Shown here piece after piece: positions 28,015 through 38,172 of a DNA stretch of 64,000 nt. Under the pieces are notes generated by a model, which saw only the letters and a program-made list of their open reading frames with translations, made no database searches and was not told the DNA's origin. Origin of the DNA: Shewanella sp. MTB7. Its GTDB lineage: Bacteria > Pseudomonadota > Gammaproteobacteria > Enterobacterales > Shewanellaceae. The stretch lies in NCBI RefSeq assembly GCF_027571385.1, contig NZ_CP085636.1, positions 4,344,001-4,408,000 of the forward strand, in the 5' to 3' direction. The number at the start of each line of letters is the position of its first letter. The first letter of the stretch is position 1. A program made the position numbers and the translations under genes.

Positions 28015-28029
28015 AGGGGATTATCCCCT
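28015..28029. repeat. Palindrome AGGGGATTATCCCCT upstream of purE
   Basis: A near-perfect 15-bp palindrome about 110 bp upstream of purE, next to a run of seven C (28001-28007). It might be an operator or hairpin; it does not look like a PurR box. Confidence 0.3.
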
Positions 28030-28204
28030 AGGCTAACAGACACTGCAAATAACTTATTGGAACACATCTATAACATTTTGCACCTAAGTTATTTAAAACC
28101 AAGAAAACATCGTAAACCTTTATCACTAAAGCACTAAATAAAACAATATTATTCTATACATTCAATATACAATACCGATGAGGGAGTCATGGTGATGAGC
28201 ACAC

Positions 28205-28471
28205 ATGGAAAAAAATGTTACACAGGATAATTCTGCAAGAAATACTGAAACTGGCAGCTTAAAAAGCCGTGAAATAGATAGTTTAGATCTAAAGTTTCAC
28301 TTAAGTCTTCTCGGTGTTCCTCTACTGTTGATCTGTTTCATCTGGATATTTTTTAACGCAGATCTTAATAGTGATGATCTGTTAAAACTTCTCTTAATTT
28401 GTAATATTTACATTCTTGGCTATAGCTTAAGCTATTACCTACATCAAGCTCGATTAAATCGTCTTTGGTAG
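28205..28471 (+). pseudogene. N-terminal membrane part of a split diguanylate cyclase
   Basis: An 88-codon frame with two TM segments (FHLSLLGVPLLLICFIWIFF and LLLICNIYILGYSLSYYL), ending at TAG 28469. The same frame continues after this stop into the GAF-GGDEF sequence at 28475, so it looks like the membrane anchor of one gene broken by a nonsense codon. The best ribosome binding site (AGGGAG, 28181-28186) serves ATG 28195, which is in another frame; removing one A from the A7 run at 28209-28215 would join that start to this frame. Both signs suggest gene decay. Confidence 0.6.
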
Positions 28472-28474
28472 CAT

Positions 28475-29491
28475 TTGCAGCAAGTGGTACACATCAACGA
28501 AACTACGTTCGAATTAGTCAACCTCTCCAGCCAATATGAAGATGAACAAGCTTTTCTGGATGCCTTGTTAAAAAAAGCCGTGAGTAGTGTTGACGGAGCG
28601 GAGATGGGCTGCATCATTAGGGTCAACAAAAAAGATCAAAGCCTCTATTTTGAGTCCAGTGTTGGAATTGATATCGAAAAATTACGTAAAATTAGCTTTC
28701 AACTAGATCAATCTTTCGAATATAGACTAACTCAAGGTATGAATGACAAGTTGGTGGTCATAGATAATATAGAGAACATCAACGCTAAGAGCTCATTATC
28801 AATTGAGGATCAAGAGAGACTACTCACAGCCCCAATTAAACCCATTCGCTCTACGCTCTCAAGCCCTATACATATCGATGGTGAGTTGTACGCTATGATT
28901 AATCTCGACAGCAGTGAAACCAAAGCCTTCGGAGATTATGATTGTAACTTAGTAAACATACTCACCCATGAAGCTTCTAACGCTATCGCTTTATACCAAA
29001 AAACACACCAAATCCAAACATTAGCCAATTATGACAGTCTAACCTCTCTCTACAACCGTCAATGTTTCGAAGCCCGTTTAGCCCAGTGGCAGCTTAAGTC
29101 TCATTTAAGCAGTTATCTAGTATTAATCGATATGGATAATTTAAAACAAATTAATGATAACCAAGGCCATCAATCCGGAGATGATGCATTAGTATTATTA
29201 GCAAAAATACTAAAGTATCACTGGCATGAAAAACAGCTCATTGCCAGATATGGCGGCGACGAGTTTATTGCTATTTGTCGTGGTCCCCTATCATCAATTT
29301 TGGCTGATATGCATGCTATCCAATTAGAACTGAACACTGACGCCAGCCACATTTATTTCAGTTTTGGGATCGCTGAGTATGATGGCCATTGGCAACGCGC
29401 ATTTAGAGATGCTGATATCAAGATGTATGAGCATAAGCGTTCCAATAAGGTACGCTTAGATAGTCATGTTAACGGTGCTGAAAAAAGTTAA
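28475..29491 (+). CDS. GAF-GGDEF protein, diguanylate cyclase (C-terminal part of a split gene)
   Basis: A frame of 338 codons after the in-frame TAG. Residues about 20-155 form a GAF-like domain; about 185-330 form a GGDEF domain with intact motifs DSLTSLYNRQCFEARL, LIDMDNLKQINDNQGHQSGDDAL and ARYGGDEFIAI, so the catalytic core could make cyclic-di-GMP. The RxxD inhibitory site is absent (EKQL). The only start near the front is TTG 28475 with no clear ribosome binding site; internal starts are possible. It may be unexpressed, expressed as a soluble enzyme, or read through. Confidence 0.7.
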   Translation: MQQVVHINETTFELVNLSSQYEDEQAFLDALLKKAVSSVDGAEMGCIIRVNKKDQSLYFESSVGIDIEKLRKISFQLDQSFEYRLTQGMNDKLVVIDNIENINAKSSLSIEDQERLLTAPIKPIRSTLSSPIHIDGELYAMINLDSSETKAFGDYDCNLVNILTHEASNAIALYQKTHQIQTLANYDSLTSLYNRQCFEARLAQWQLKSHLSSYLVLIDMDNLKQINDNQGHQSGDDALVLLAKILKYHWHEKQLIARYGGDEFIAICRGPLSSILADMHAIQLELNTDASHIYFSFGIAEYDGHWQRAFRDADIKMYEHKRSNKVRLDSHVNGAEKS

Positions 29492-30105
29492 CCGAAAAAC
29501 AGACGCCATAACCAAGAGGAGTCCAAGTCGTCTTTACAAGTATGATATTGCTGAGCATAACGCTTAGATCTATCATCCACTTTTTTAGCGACCTTGATCA
29601 ACCATGCTTTCTGATTATAAGTTTTACGTTTATACCCGCCCCAACCTTCGTGATAATTAAGATATTGATTACGCGCATCCCACTTAGAGACGCCATTAAT
29701 TTTATTGGTCTTATAGATAAACCATCCCATAAAATCCATAGCATCATCAAAGTTACTTCGACTCGACCAGGAGTTGCCCGTCTCTTTAACGTAATCATCC
29801 CAGGTCATGGTTTTAGCTTGTGCATAACCATAAGCATCACTGGCTCGACCAATTGGAATAAAACCAAGGAAATACTCCATTGGTGGCGCAGCATTGTGCT
29901 TAAACGAACTCTCCTGATACATCATGGCCAAAGGGACATGCACTGGAACTCCCCACTTCTCTCGGGTATTTTTAGCTGCTTCATACCAAGAACGATGCTC
30001 TTGATAGATAGCGCATAAATTTTCTGGCTCTTTGGGCGGGGCGCTTGCACAACCTGACACGAAAAAAGCCAAAATCGCCGTCAATATATAGGAAGAGAGT
30101 TTCAT
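29488..30105 (-). CDS. Transglycosylase SLT-domain lipoprotein
   Basis: A 205-residue lipoprotein: signal peptide with lipobox VSGCASAPP, then a lysozyme-like SLT domain with the probable catalytic Glu in PLAMMYQESSFKHNA (about residue 66) and DAYGYAQAKTMTWDDY. It likely cleaves peptidoglycan glycan strands at the outer membrane. Its stop overlaps the convergent GGDEF gene by 4 bp. Confidence 0.82.
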   Translation of the reverse strand: MKLSSYILTAILAFFVSGCASAPPKEPENLCAIYQEHRSWYEAAKNTREKWGVPVHVPLAMMYQESSFKHNAAPPMEYFLGFIPIGRASDAYGYAQAKTMTWDDYVKETGNSWSSRSNFDDAMDFMGWFIYKTNKINGVSKWDARNQYLNYHEGWGGYKRKTYNQKAWLIKVAKKVDDRSKRYAQQYHTCKDDLDSSWLWRLFFG

Positions 30106-30194
30106 TAATGAAAGTACCGAAAAGCTAAATTATCAAAGCCATAGTGTCACATTGATGGAAAAAAGAAGCAAATACAGACTCGACAAAAAACAGC

Positions 30195-30632
30195 CTATTC
30201 TAACTCCGGTAGCTCACAGCTATACTCCTCTTGTCGCCAGATTTCTGGCTCCCAAAAGTCAGTGTTGTTACCGCGATAGATTTTATCCGTATTAAATTTT
30301 GCAGCCAGATGATATCTCTGATTCGCTTCAACGGTTACAGATAACACTTTAGGCGTTCGTGCCGCCAGCTTTACCTTTAATGTAGGCGAGTTGATTAACT
30401 CGGCCAAAGTAAACACATAGGTACCAAGAGGAAGCTGATAGTTAGGCTTAGAGATAACAGGTTTACCGTTGAGGTGTGTCACCACTACTCGATAGATATT
30501 TTGCGCAGGATCTGGATTTAAGTAACCCGACACCGTACCACAATAACGACTTGTATCAGGCTGTGAAGCACAGCCTGATACAAGTCCGATGAATGCAATA
30601 AACAATAAAATATTGCGACTGTGGCCTATCAT
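30195..30632 (-). CDS. Hypothetical lipoprotein
   Basis: A 145-residue protein with a signal peptide and lipobox (IGLVSGCASQ). The mature part looks like a small beta-rich domain (YRVVVTHLNGKPVISKPNYQLPLGTYVFTLAEL), ending EEYSCELPELE. Its ATG shares one base with the gshA stop, so it is probably cotranscribed with gshA. I do not recognise the family. Confidence 0.7.
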   Translation of the reverse strand: MIGHSRNILLFIAFIGLVSGCASQPDTSRYCGTVSGYLNPDPAQNIYRVVVTHLNGKPVISKPNYQLPLGTYVFTLAELINSPTLKVKLAARTPKVLSVTVEANQRYHLAAKFNTDKIYRGNNTDFWEPEIWRQEEYSCELPELE

Positions 30633-32266
30633 CAGACGTTGTTAACTCGAGCCTTGTCCTCTAATGAGGGCTCAGCAAAATAATCATCAAGAAAAGATTC
30701 GAAGCTCTGAGTTGTCTCACTTTCCATCAATGTCTGTTTTTCAATTGACTCAATGGCAGCAGTTCGATACTGCTGCTGTACAGCCTCAGGCAGTGGATAA
30801 CCATTTAACGTATGGTAATACGTCTCAGCTAATTGCTTAACCCAGACGCTGTGATCAATTTGAGAAGTTTTAAGCTCTTTCATTACTAGGCCTGAAATAG
30901 AGAGCTCTGGATCGTCAATCGCTGTGCGCCATCGCGTAAGCGCTTCACGATAATCTTGCTTGCCCTCTTCATCAAGTAAGCCACATAAGCTGCCCAGTCC
31001 ATCAAAGAGCTGATTCATCCAGCTAGAGAGTAAAATAGGATGACCATCTTTACTCAATTCTAGCCCAGGCTTACGCCCCTCTAAAATAACGCGGTTTAAA
31101 TTACTCGAAATTTCACTTTCCTGTTCAACATCACTCAAAGGTGACTCATTTAACAAGCAATACAGTAAAAAGAGGTCTAAAAACCTAACCTGAGAAGCTT
31201 CGATACCAATAGGGCTAAAAGGATTAACGTCCAAAGCTCTCACTTCTATATATTCTATCCCAGCTCTAGCTAATGCTTCAGAGGGCTTCTCGCCATTTTC
31301 CGCGACTCGCTTGGCACGAATAGGCGCATAAAATTCATTTTCAATCTGCAACACGTTGGCATTCAATTGACGATATTCACCACCAACTTTAACGCCTATG
31401 GCTTCAAAACTCTTCGAAGGCTTACCAATTGCAGCCTTCATGCCAATCAAATATTTTTCAAGCGAGTCATAGCTGATATCCAGCTGCTCTTGCTCCTTGT
31501 TGGTATAACCAAGGTCGCTCATGCGCAATGAAGTGGCATAAGGAAGATAAAGAGTGCCTTTACCCATCTTCTCAAATGGGATATCGGTTTCTTGTTGCTT
31601 AAGGAATGAGCTACAAAGTGCAGGAGACGCACCAAATAGATAAGGTAAAACCCAAACCATACGGCGATAATTACGTATGAGTCCTAAATAAGACTCTGAG
31701 ATGAAATCACTTTTCGTCAGCGAACTACCTGAGAACTGATACAAGTTATCCCACAGCTCTGATGACACTGAAAAATTAAAATGTACACCAGAAATAATCT
31801 GCATCTGAGCACCATATCGATAGGTTAGTCCCTTGCGATACAAACTCTTCATCATCCCCTGATTAGAGACACCATAATCAGCAATAGGAATGTCTTTCAC
31901 ATCTCCCACATAACAAGGCATACTTACAGGCCAAAGCCTTTGATTATCAAGGTTTTGAACTGAAAATGCATGGGTGTAGGTCAGATCTTGCAATAAGCTA
32001 TCAATATTACCAAAGACAGGCGTAATAAACTCTAACAAAGACTCACTGTAATCTGTGGTGATCCGCGAATGTGTTAATGCAGATCCCAAAGCTTGTGGAT
32101 GACTATCAGTCGCCAGATGTCCTGAGCTGTCAGTCCTCAATGACTCGCGTTCAATACCGCGCTGCATTCCCTGTAGTGCATTACGCCCCTCAGAGTTCGA
32201 GAGATGCTCAATTACTTCATTGAAAGATTTCAATATATTCTTCTCTAGTTTCATCATTATTTTCAT
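30632..32266 (-). CDS. gshA: Glutamate-cysteine ligase GshA
   Basis: A 544-residue proteobacterial-type GshA, first enzyme of glutathione synthesis. Signatures: GMQRGIERESLRTD, DYSESLLEFITPV, GVHFNFSVS and YIEVRALDVNPFSPIGI. Length is slightly above the E. coli enzyme (518). The start could be the first Met or MKLEKN, four codons later. The downstream lipoprotein gene overlaps by one base. Confidence 0.95.
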   Translation of the reverse strand: MKIMMKLEKNILKSFNEVIEHLSNSEGRNALQGMQRGIERESLRTDSSGHLATDSHPQALGSALTHSRITTDYSESLLEFITPVFGNIDSLLQDLTYTHAFSVQNLDNQRLWPVSMPCYVGDVKDIPIADYGVSNQGMMKSLYRKGLTYRYGAQMQIISGVHFNFSVSSELWDNLYQFSGSSLTKSDFISESYLGLIRNYRRMVWVLPYLFGASPALCSSFLKQQETDIPFEKMGKGTLYLPYATSLRMSDLGYTNKEQEQLDISYDSLEKYLIGMKAAIGKPSKSFEAIGVKVGGEYRQLNANVLQIENEFYAPIRAKRVAENGEKPSEALARAGIEYIEVRALDVNPFSPIGIEASQVRFLDLFLLYCLLNESPLSDVEQESEISSNLNRVILEGRKPGLELSKDGHPILLSSWMNQLFDGLGSLCGLLDEEGKQDYREALTRWRTAIDDPELSISGLVMKELKTSQIDHSVWVKQLAETYYHTLNGYPLPEAVQQQYRTAAIESIEKQTLMESETTQSFESFLDDYFAEPSLEDKARVNNV

Positions 32267-32496
32267 ATGTATATATCTATATAAGTCAGACCAGTTTATG
32301 TCCTACTTACTTTCAAAATACCTCGCCAAGATATCGAAAATGGACTGATAAAATGATGGACACGATTCCATCTCGCTAGTTAACTCTCATTCAACCTACA
32401 AAGTAAAGTAGGATCTAATTGGCATTAACCTTTTAAGTTATGCGCCAACCAGACTCTGCTTCTTAGATCTTTAGATATATGGGGCAGTGACTCAAA

Positions 32497-35331
32497 TTAC
32501 AACTCTAAAATAGAAACTGGGTATCCAAGTGCTTTAATATCCGCCTCAATTTTGGCTCTATCCCCCACGATAACCACGATCATCTGCTTAAGTTTTAGCT
32601 GTTCTTCGGCTAATTTATTGAGCTCAGCTTTGGTCATATTATTGGTGATATCAGTCTGTTTATCCGTAAACTTGGTATCGAGATCGAAACGCTGAATACG
32701 ACGCATAAAGCCTGCTTTTTGATAGGGAGTCTCATAATCTAACGCTTTACCTTGGGAGATTGACGCTTTCATAAAGGCCAGCTCCTCATCGGTTATCCCC
32801 AGATTTTTATAGCCCTCGATCTCTTTAACAAACTCACCTAACGCCTCTGAAGTCACATCGGTTCGAACACTCGCTTGCGCTTCGAAAACCCCAAGTTCAC
32901 TGCCACCTGAGAAATAACTGCGTGCACCATAGGTGTAACCTTTATCTTCACGAAGATTAAGATTAATGCGGCTATTAAAAGCACCGCCTAAAGGATAATT
33001 CATCAAGTATGATTTAAAGAAGTCACCCGTGGCATCCCAAGGTAATCCATGTTTCCCTAACTTGATAACCGATTGAGCAGCACCTGGTTTGTCGAGTATA
33101 TAAACGGTTCCACCTTTAAGCGCCGGTAGCTTAGCTAATGTAGGTAATGCTGAAGCCTCACCTTTCCAGTGAGATAGCCCACTAAGCTTCCCCAAGATCT
33201 CCGCTTCACTTAAATCACTTACAGCAACAACCTGTGCATTACCAGCGGTGTATTGCTGCTGATAAAAATTGGTGACATCGGCTAATATTAATCCTGATAC
33301 CGTCGCTAAAGTGCCATTACTGCTCACACCTAACGGGCTATCAGTGCCATAAATCAACCCATCAAATGCAGTATCTGCCATATAATTAGGATCTGACATC
33401 ATGTGCTGTAAACTTTGCAACTGTTGTTGTTTAAGACGCTCAAAATCTGTAGCGCTGAACTTAGGTTCAAACAGACGCTCTTCAACTATCGCTAAGGTTT
33501 CATCTAAGCGGGAAGTCAGGCTAGAGACCTTGATGTAACTTTGATAACCGCTAGCACCAAAACTCACGCTGCTGCCTAACATCTCCAGTGCTTGTGCTAA
33601 CTCTTCTGAGGTGCGTTTTTGGCTAGACTCGTTCAGCATCGAGGCTGTTAGCCCGGCAAGTCCTGCTTTTTCAATAGGCACCAACCTGTGGCCACCGTTA
33701 AGATATATCAACAACTCAACCGTTGGCGTCTCTTCACTTTCGGTGCCAATAACCTCAATGCCATTAGCGAGCTCACCATGCCATAACTCCGGGGCCTTTA
33801 GCACTGGGGCTTTACCGGCAGCTGGCATCACATTGCGATCAAATGAGGAACTGACGACTTGATGATTATCAATCCCGCTGACAGCAACATCCGACACAGC
33901 CAGCACTGGCGGAATGTAAGTATCTTCATGGGCAATGAGTTGCCTCTGCCCTTCAGGAACAACGCTTATCACTACCATAGGCTTATTTTTGATATAAGTG
34001 TTAAACACCCGCATCACATCTGCTTTCGTCACATTGGCATAGCGCGCTAAGTCTGAAGCTATCATGTTAGGATCATCAGAAAATGTTTGATTAAAGGCTA
34101 AAGTCGACACCTTACCTGAGACACTTTGCAAACCAAAAATAGTGCCAGCTTCAAATTGCACTTTCACTTTCTGTAGATCTTCATCGGTCACACCGCGCTG
34201 TTCAAACTCCTCAATCGACTCTTTCATCCGCTGCTCAAGATCTTTCAGCCGCCCACCCTTTGCCGGGTTAGCTAAAGCATACATGGAAAATTGACACGCC
34301 AGCTCCTGACAAGGATGACTCACTCCAGCCTGAACCGCATAGCCATCTTTGACTAAATTCTTGTAGAAAATGGATGTTTTTCCCCCTCCAAGAATGTTTG
34401 ACAGGAGATCCAGCGCAGCTTCATCTTGATGACGGGCGTACACTGTCGGAAAGCCAATCTTAATAAGCGGTAGATGTATTTTATCTTCCATCGAGATGTA
34501 ACGGGTTCCATCTAACGTAACTAAAGACTTCTTATCAGCTTTAACCTCAGGACCCGATGGGATCTCACCAAAATACTGATTTATCCAAGTCAAGGTCTGC
34601 ATTTCATCAAAGTCCCCCCCAACGGTCAACGTCGCGTTATTTGGACCATACCAACGTTTAAAGAAATTTTTAACGTCATCTAAACTGGCACGTTCCAGAT
34701 CTTCTGGCCAGCCAATAACAGGCCAAGAGTATTGATGCCCTTGAGGGTAAAAAGCTTGATTAAACAGCTCACCGGTGCGGCCATAAGGCTGATTATCGAT
34801 ACGTTGAGCACGTTCGTTTTTAACGGTTTCACGTTGAACTTCAAACTTCTCTTCTGTTAACGCTGGTAAGAAAAATCCCATACGATCAGATTCAAGCCAA
34901 AGCATTTTCTCTAACTGGTTACTCGGTACTGTCTCAAAGTAATTAGTTCTATCTGTATTCGTCGTGCCATTAAGCGTTCCACCGGCTTCAGTAACCGTTT
35001 TAAAATGCTGCTCATCACCAACATGTTGTGAGCCTTGGAACATCATATGTTCAAATAAATGCGCAAAACCTGAACGCCCCTCTAGCTCACGCGCTGAACC
35101 CACATGGTAAGTCACATCCACATGCACTAATGGATCCGAACTGTCTTGATGCAAAATAACGGTAAGACCATTGGCTAGCTGATATTTTTTATAAGCGATA
35201 CCCACTTCAGATTTAGCAAGGCTGACTGACTCAAGCAAGGTCACCCCTTGAGGCAAATTCGATTCTGTTTCCTGACTCGCACATCCAGCTAATGCGACTG
35301 AAATAGCCACGGCTAATATCCATTTTTTCAC
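32497..35331 (-). CDS. M16 family zinc metallopeptidase lipoprotein
   Basis: A 944-residue periplasmic insulinase-family protease. Signal peptide with lipobox VALAGCASQ. The first M16 domain has the inverted zinc site HLFEH in SGFAHLFEHMMFQGS and a downstream Glu region (EVQRETVKNERAQR). A second, inactive M16 domain follows from about residue 510 (ELANGIEVIGTESEETPTVELLIYLNGGHR). It probably degrades peptides in the envelope. Confidence 0.92.
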   Translation of the reverse strand: MKKWILAVAISVALAGCASQETESNLPQGVTLLESVSLAKSEVGIAYKKYQLANGLTVILHQDSSDPLVHVDVTYHVGSARELEGRSGFAHLFEHMMFQGSQHVGDEQHFKTVTEAGGTLNGTTNTDRTNYFETVPSNQLEKMLWLESDRMGFFLPALTEEKFEVQRETVKNERAQRIDNQPYGRTGELFNQAFYPQGHQYSWPVIGWPEDLERASLDDVKNFFKRWYGPNNATLTVGGDFDEMQTLTWINQYFGEIPSGPEVKADKKSLVTLDGTRYISMEDKIHLPLIKIGFPTVYARHQDEAALDLLSNILGGGKTSIFYKNLVKDGYAVQAGVSHPCQELACQFSMYALANPAKGGRLKDLEQRMKESIEEFEQRGVTDEDLQKVKVQFEAGTIFGLQSVSGKVSTLAFNQTFSDDPNMIASDLARYANVTKADVMRVFNTYIKNKPMVVISVVPEGQRQLIAHEDTYIPPVLAVSDVAVSGIDNHQVVSSSFDRNVMPAAGKAPVLKAPELWHGELANGIEVIGTESEETPTVELLIYLNGGHRLVPIEKAGLAGLTASMLNESSQKRTSEELAQALEMLGSSVSFGASGYQSYIKVSSLTSRLDETLAIVEERLFEPKFSATDFERLKQQQLQSLQHMMSDPNYMADTAFDGLIYGTDSPLGVSSNGTLATVSGLILADVTNFYQQQYTAGNAQVVAVSDLSEAEILGKLSGLSHWKGEASALPTLAKLPALKGGTVYILDKPGAAQSVIKLGKHGLPWDATGDFFKSYLMNYPLGGAFNSRINLNLREDKGYTYGARSYFSGGSELGVFEAQASVRTDVTSEALGEFVKEIEGYKNLGITDEELAFMKASISQGKALDYETPYQKAGFMRRIQRFDLDTKFTDKQTDITNNMTKAELNKLAEEQLKLKQMIVVIVGDRAKIEADIKALGYPVSILEL

Positions 35332-35368
35332 AATAAAGCTCCTTACTGACTGAGTGTTAACTCAGCAT

Positions 35369-35791
35369 TTATAACCAATGAAGTGCGAAAGCTGCTACCA
35401 AGAGATAACGTACACACTTACCTACTAATATCATCAGAGTCGATCTAAGCAGAGGAAGTTTCATCCAGCCCGCTAATAAACACAGAAGATCACCAATTAA
35501 TGGTGCCCAAGATAGCAAAAGCGCCCAATAACCATACTTTTGAATTAATACCATCGCGTGACGATACTTTCCTTTCGCCACCTCTTCTGGGCTGCGGGCA
35601 AATCGGCCTAAACTGCCTAAGTAAAAACTGGTCAGCGCGCCAAGTGTATTGCCGATAGTAGCGACAATAACCAAAGAAAACCAAGCATCATCACTTTCAT
35701 TTAGCAGCGCAACAAGTAAAACTTCTGATCCACCCGGTAACAAGGTCGCAGCAAGGAAGGATGCACTAAACATTAACCATAACGCTGTCAT
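35369..35791 (-). CDS. YqaA-like inner-membrane protein (DedA/VTT-related)
   Basis: A 140-residue membrane protein with about four TM segments. The signatures LPGGSEVLLVALL, IGNTLGALTSFYLGSLGR and WAPLIGDLLCLLAGWMKLPLL match YqaA, a small relative of the DedA/SNARE-associated family linked to lipid scrambling. The specific role is not known. It is probably a single gene upstream of the M16 peptidase gene. Confidence 0.85.
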   Translation of the reverse strand: MTALWLMFSASFLAATLLPGGSEVLLVALLNESDDAWFSLVIVATIGNTLGALTSFYLGSLGRFARSPEEVAKGKYRHAMVLIQKYGYWALLLSWAPLIGDLLCLLAGWMKLPLLRSTLMILVGKCVRYLLVAAFALHWL

Positions 35792-36053
35792 AAAAGCTTA
35801 CCTAATGAAAAATCGTAATTTTTTATTAATAAATACCGATTAATTGCCAATGTTGAACTTGTGTTAATTATTAAAGTTATTAAAACAAACTCTATTATCA
35901 CAATAAGTTATAACGAAATGGGTTTGTTTTGCAAGTAGTGCTATCTATACAATGGAAACATCGGATAATAGCTTAACTTCTTTGCTCCATTTTTGAGCAT
36001 ATAAACGATTAATTACAAACCTATTTTAATAATAAAAACTTGGAAAACTCATC

Positions 36054-37331
36054 ATGTGGCAAACCATTAAACAGATCCCTTTTTGGCAAAAAGTCCTCGC
36101 AGGCTTTATTTTAGGGGCCAGTATCGGTATTATTTTTGGCGAATCAGCCACAGTACTAAAACCCTTAGGCGACCTATTTATCAGCGCCATTAAGATGCTG
36201 GTTGCACCTTTAATCTTATGTGCCATTGTCGTTAGCATCACCTCACTTGGTTCCCAAACCAGTCTTAAGCGCTTAAGTTTCAAAACATTAGCCATGTTTA
36301 TGTTCACCGGCACTATCGCCTCCCTCATCGGCTTAACCGTCGGGTCGCTGATTGACATGGGCGGTTCGATGGAACTTGTGACAACAGAGATACGTGAACG
36401 TAACGTGCCTGGATTTTCTCAAGTGTTATTGGACATGATACCAGTCAACCCTTTTGCATCACTTGCCGAAGGTAACGTACTGCAAATTATCGTCTTTGCC
36501 GCATTAGTTGGCATCGCTATCAACAAAGTAGGTGAAAAAGCAGCCCCACTTAAACACGCTTTCGAGGCGGGTGCAGAGGTCATGTTTCAGCTCACTCGCA
36601 TGGTACTCCAATTAACCCCTATCGGTGTTTTTGGCCTTATGGCTTGGGTTGTCGGTGAATATGGTTTATCAACGTTACTGCCCTTAGGTAAGTTTATTGG
36701 CGCTATCTATATCGCTGCGCTAATTCATATCATCTTTGTCTATGGCGGTTTAATTAAATTTGCCGCTAAGCTAAGTCCTATTCAATTTTTCCGTAAAGCT
36801 ATGCCGGCACAGATAATCGCTTTCTCAACGGCCTCAAGTTTCGGCACACTACCAGCAAGTACGCGTTGCACAGAATCAATGGGCGTTTCCAAACAATACA
36901 GCTCTTTTGTGTTGCCCCTAGGTGCAACGATGAATATGGACGGTTGTGGCGGAATTTACCCCGCTATTGCAGCTATATTCATTGCCCAAATCTATGGTAT
37001 CCAACTGGATATGACTGACTATATGCTGATTGCTGTTACTGCAACCCTTGCCTCTGTTGGCACAGCGGGGGTGCCTGGCAGTGCAATGGTCATGCTTTCA
37101 GTCACCTTAGGAGTCGTTGGTCTACCACTTGAAGGGATCGCCTTTATCGCCGCTATCGATCGCATCATAGATATGATCCGAACCAGCACTAACGTGACAG
37201 GTGATATGATGACTGCTGTGGTCATCGGCAAGTCTGAAGGTTTATTAGATGAACAACAGTTCTATAATAACCAAGAAGCGGATGCCAGCGAAAATATTAC
37301 CGCGACTCAAACGAAGTCAGCTTCTGAGTAA
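36054..37331 (+). CDS. Dicarboxylate/amino acid:cation symporter (DAACS)
   Basis: A 425-residue GltP/DctA-type sodium or proton symporter with about eight TM segments. Conserved motifs: AFSTASSFGTLPAS (hairpin 1), GATMNMDGCGG (TM7, NMDG motif), VGTAGVPGSA (hairpin 2) and DRIIDMIRTSTNVTGD (TM8, substrate Asp/Arg region). It takes up glutamate, aspartate or a C4-dicarboxylate; the substrate is not decided. The last 40 residues are a polar tail. Confidence 0.93.
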   Translation: MWQTIKQIPFWQKVLAGFILGASIGIIFGESATVLKPLGDLFISAIKMLVAPLILCAIVVSITSLGSQTSLKRLSFKTLAMFMFTGTIASLIGLTVGSLIDMGGSMELVTTEIRERNVPGFSQVLLDMIPVNPFASLAEGNVLQIIVFAALVGIAINKVGEKAAPLKHAFEAGAEVMFQLTRMVLQLTPIGVFGLMAWVVGEYGLSTLLPLGKFIGAIYIAALIHIIFVYGGLIKFAAKLSPIQFFRKAMPAQIIAFSTASSFGTLPASTRCTESMGVSKQYSSFVLPLGATMNMDGCGGIYPAIAAIFIAQIYGIQLDMTDYMLIAVTATLASVGTAGVPGSAMVMLSVTLGVVGLPLEGIAFIAAIDRIIDMIRTSTNVTGDMMTAVVIGKSEGLLDEQQFYNNQEADASENITATQTKSASE

Positions 37332-37370
37332 AGCCAGTATTTTTTAAGGCTTAAATACATCTTCAAAAAA

Positions 37371-37393
37371 TCAGCCGCTTTTGCGGTTTTTTT
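37371..37393 (+). terminator. Rho-independent terminator after the symporter
   Basis: AGCCGC-TTTT-GCGG then seven T, about 40 bp after the stop at 37331. Confidence 0.8.
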
Positions 37394-37488
37394 ATGATAA
37401 AAAATGCTAATAGCCTATTAAAATTACGTTATTTAGTATTATACTTACCCTACAACTACAAGCTGGTTTAACAATATAAGGCTAATAC

Positions 37489-37674
37489 ATGGCAAAGTTT
37501 TTCCTGTTCCCCATTATCTTATGCCTGTTGTGGACAGGCTTTTTGCACTTCAATGGTGTACCTCTTAAACAAGGCAAAAAGGGCTTTGTCTATATTATCG
37601 CGATCAGCGCAAGCATCATCCTTTCTCTTGCCCTACTACTGTGGATGACAGCCGAGCAAAATATCCCTAGCTAA
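37489..37674 (+). CDS. Small membrane protein, unknown
   Basis: A 61-residue protein with two hydrophobic segments (residues 2-18 and 33-52) linked by a basic loop. AAGG is placed upstream of ATG 37489. It sits between the symporter terminator and the SEC-C gene and has no recognisable family. Confidence 0.65.
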   Translation: MAKFFLFPIILCLLWTGFLHFNGVPLKQGKKGFVYIIAISASIILSLALLLWMTAEQNIPS

Positions 37675-37774
37675 CAGCATATCCACCTCTTTAAATGGAA
37701 ATCTAATCCCATTTGTAGTATAAGCACTCTCAATTATGCTCTATCAATCAAATTAGCTGTATTTATAAGGTCCC

Positions 37775-38110
37775 ATGTCAGATAAATTTTTCTTTAAAGG
37801 GCGCAAAAGCCCTAAGCCTAAACATGAAAGTTTTGGCTATAACACTAAGCGTACCTCTAAGTTAGGCAGCAGCGATAACCCACTTAACTTGGTCGTTTGT
37901 AACGATGCGCGTAAAGTCGAAATAGAAGCTCTGTTAAACCAACACGATTTAATCGCTAACATTGAGATTAACTCGGACGTTGAAGAGAACATCCTAGAGC
38001 TAGACGGTATTTTGAATAAGCCTGAAACCACTCGCTTCGATAAAAAGCCCAACAGGAATGAGCCTTGTCCTTGTGGTAGTGGCAATAAATATAAAAAGTG
38101 TTGTGGGTAA
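37775..38110 (+). CDS. SEC-C metal-binding motif protein, PBPRA1643 family
   Basis: A 111-residue protein that ends in a SEC-C motif ([14 protein letters not shown]), which binds zinc as at the C terminus of SecA. The N terminus ([32 protein letters not shown]) is basic and typical of the PBPRA1643 family. Its function is unknown. Confidence 0.85.
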   Translation: MSDKFFFKGRKSPKPKHESFGYNTKRTSKLGSSDNPLNLVVCNDARKVEIEALLNQHDLIANIEINSDVEENILELDGILNKPETTRFDKKPNRNEPCPCGSGNKYKKCCG

Positions 38111-38172
38111 AAATAACACTAAACAAAACACCTTCTTATACTTACGGGTATAAGAAAGTGACATTTTTCCAT

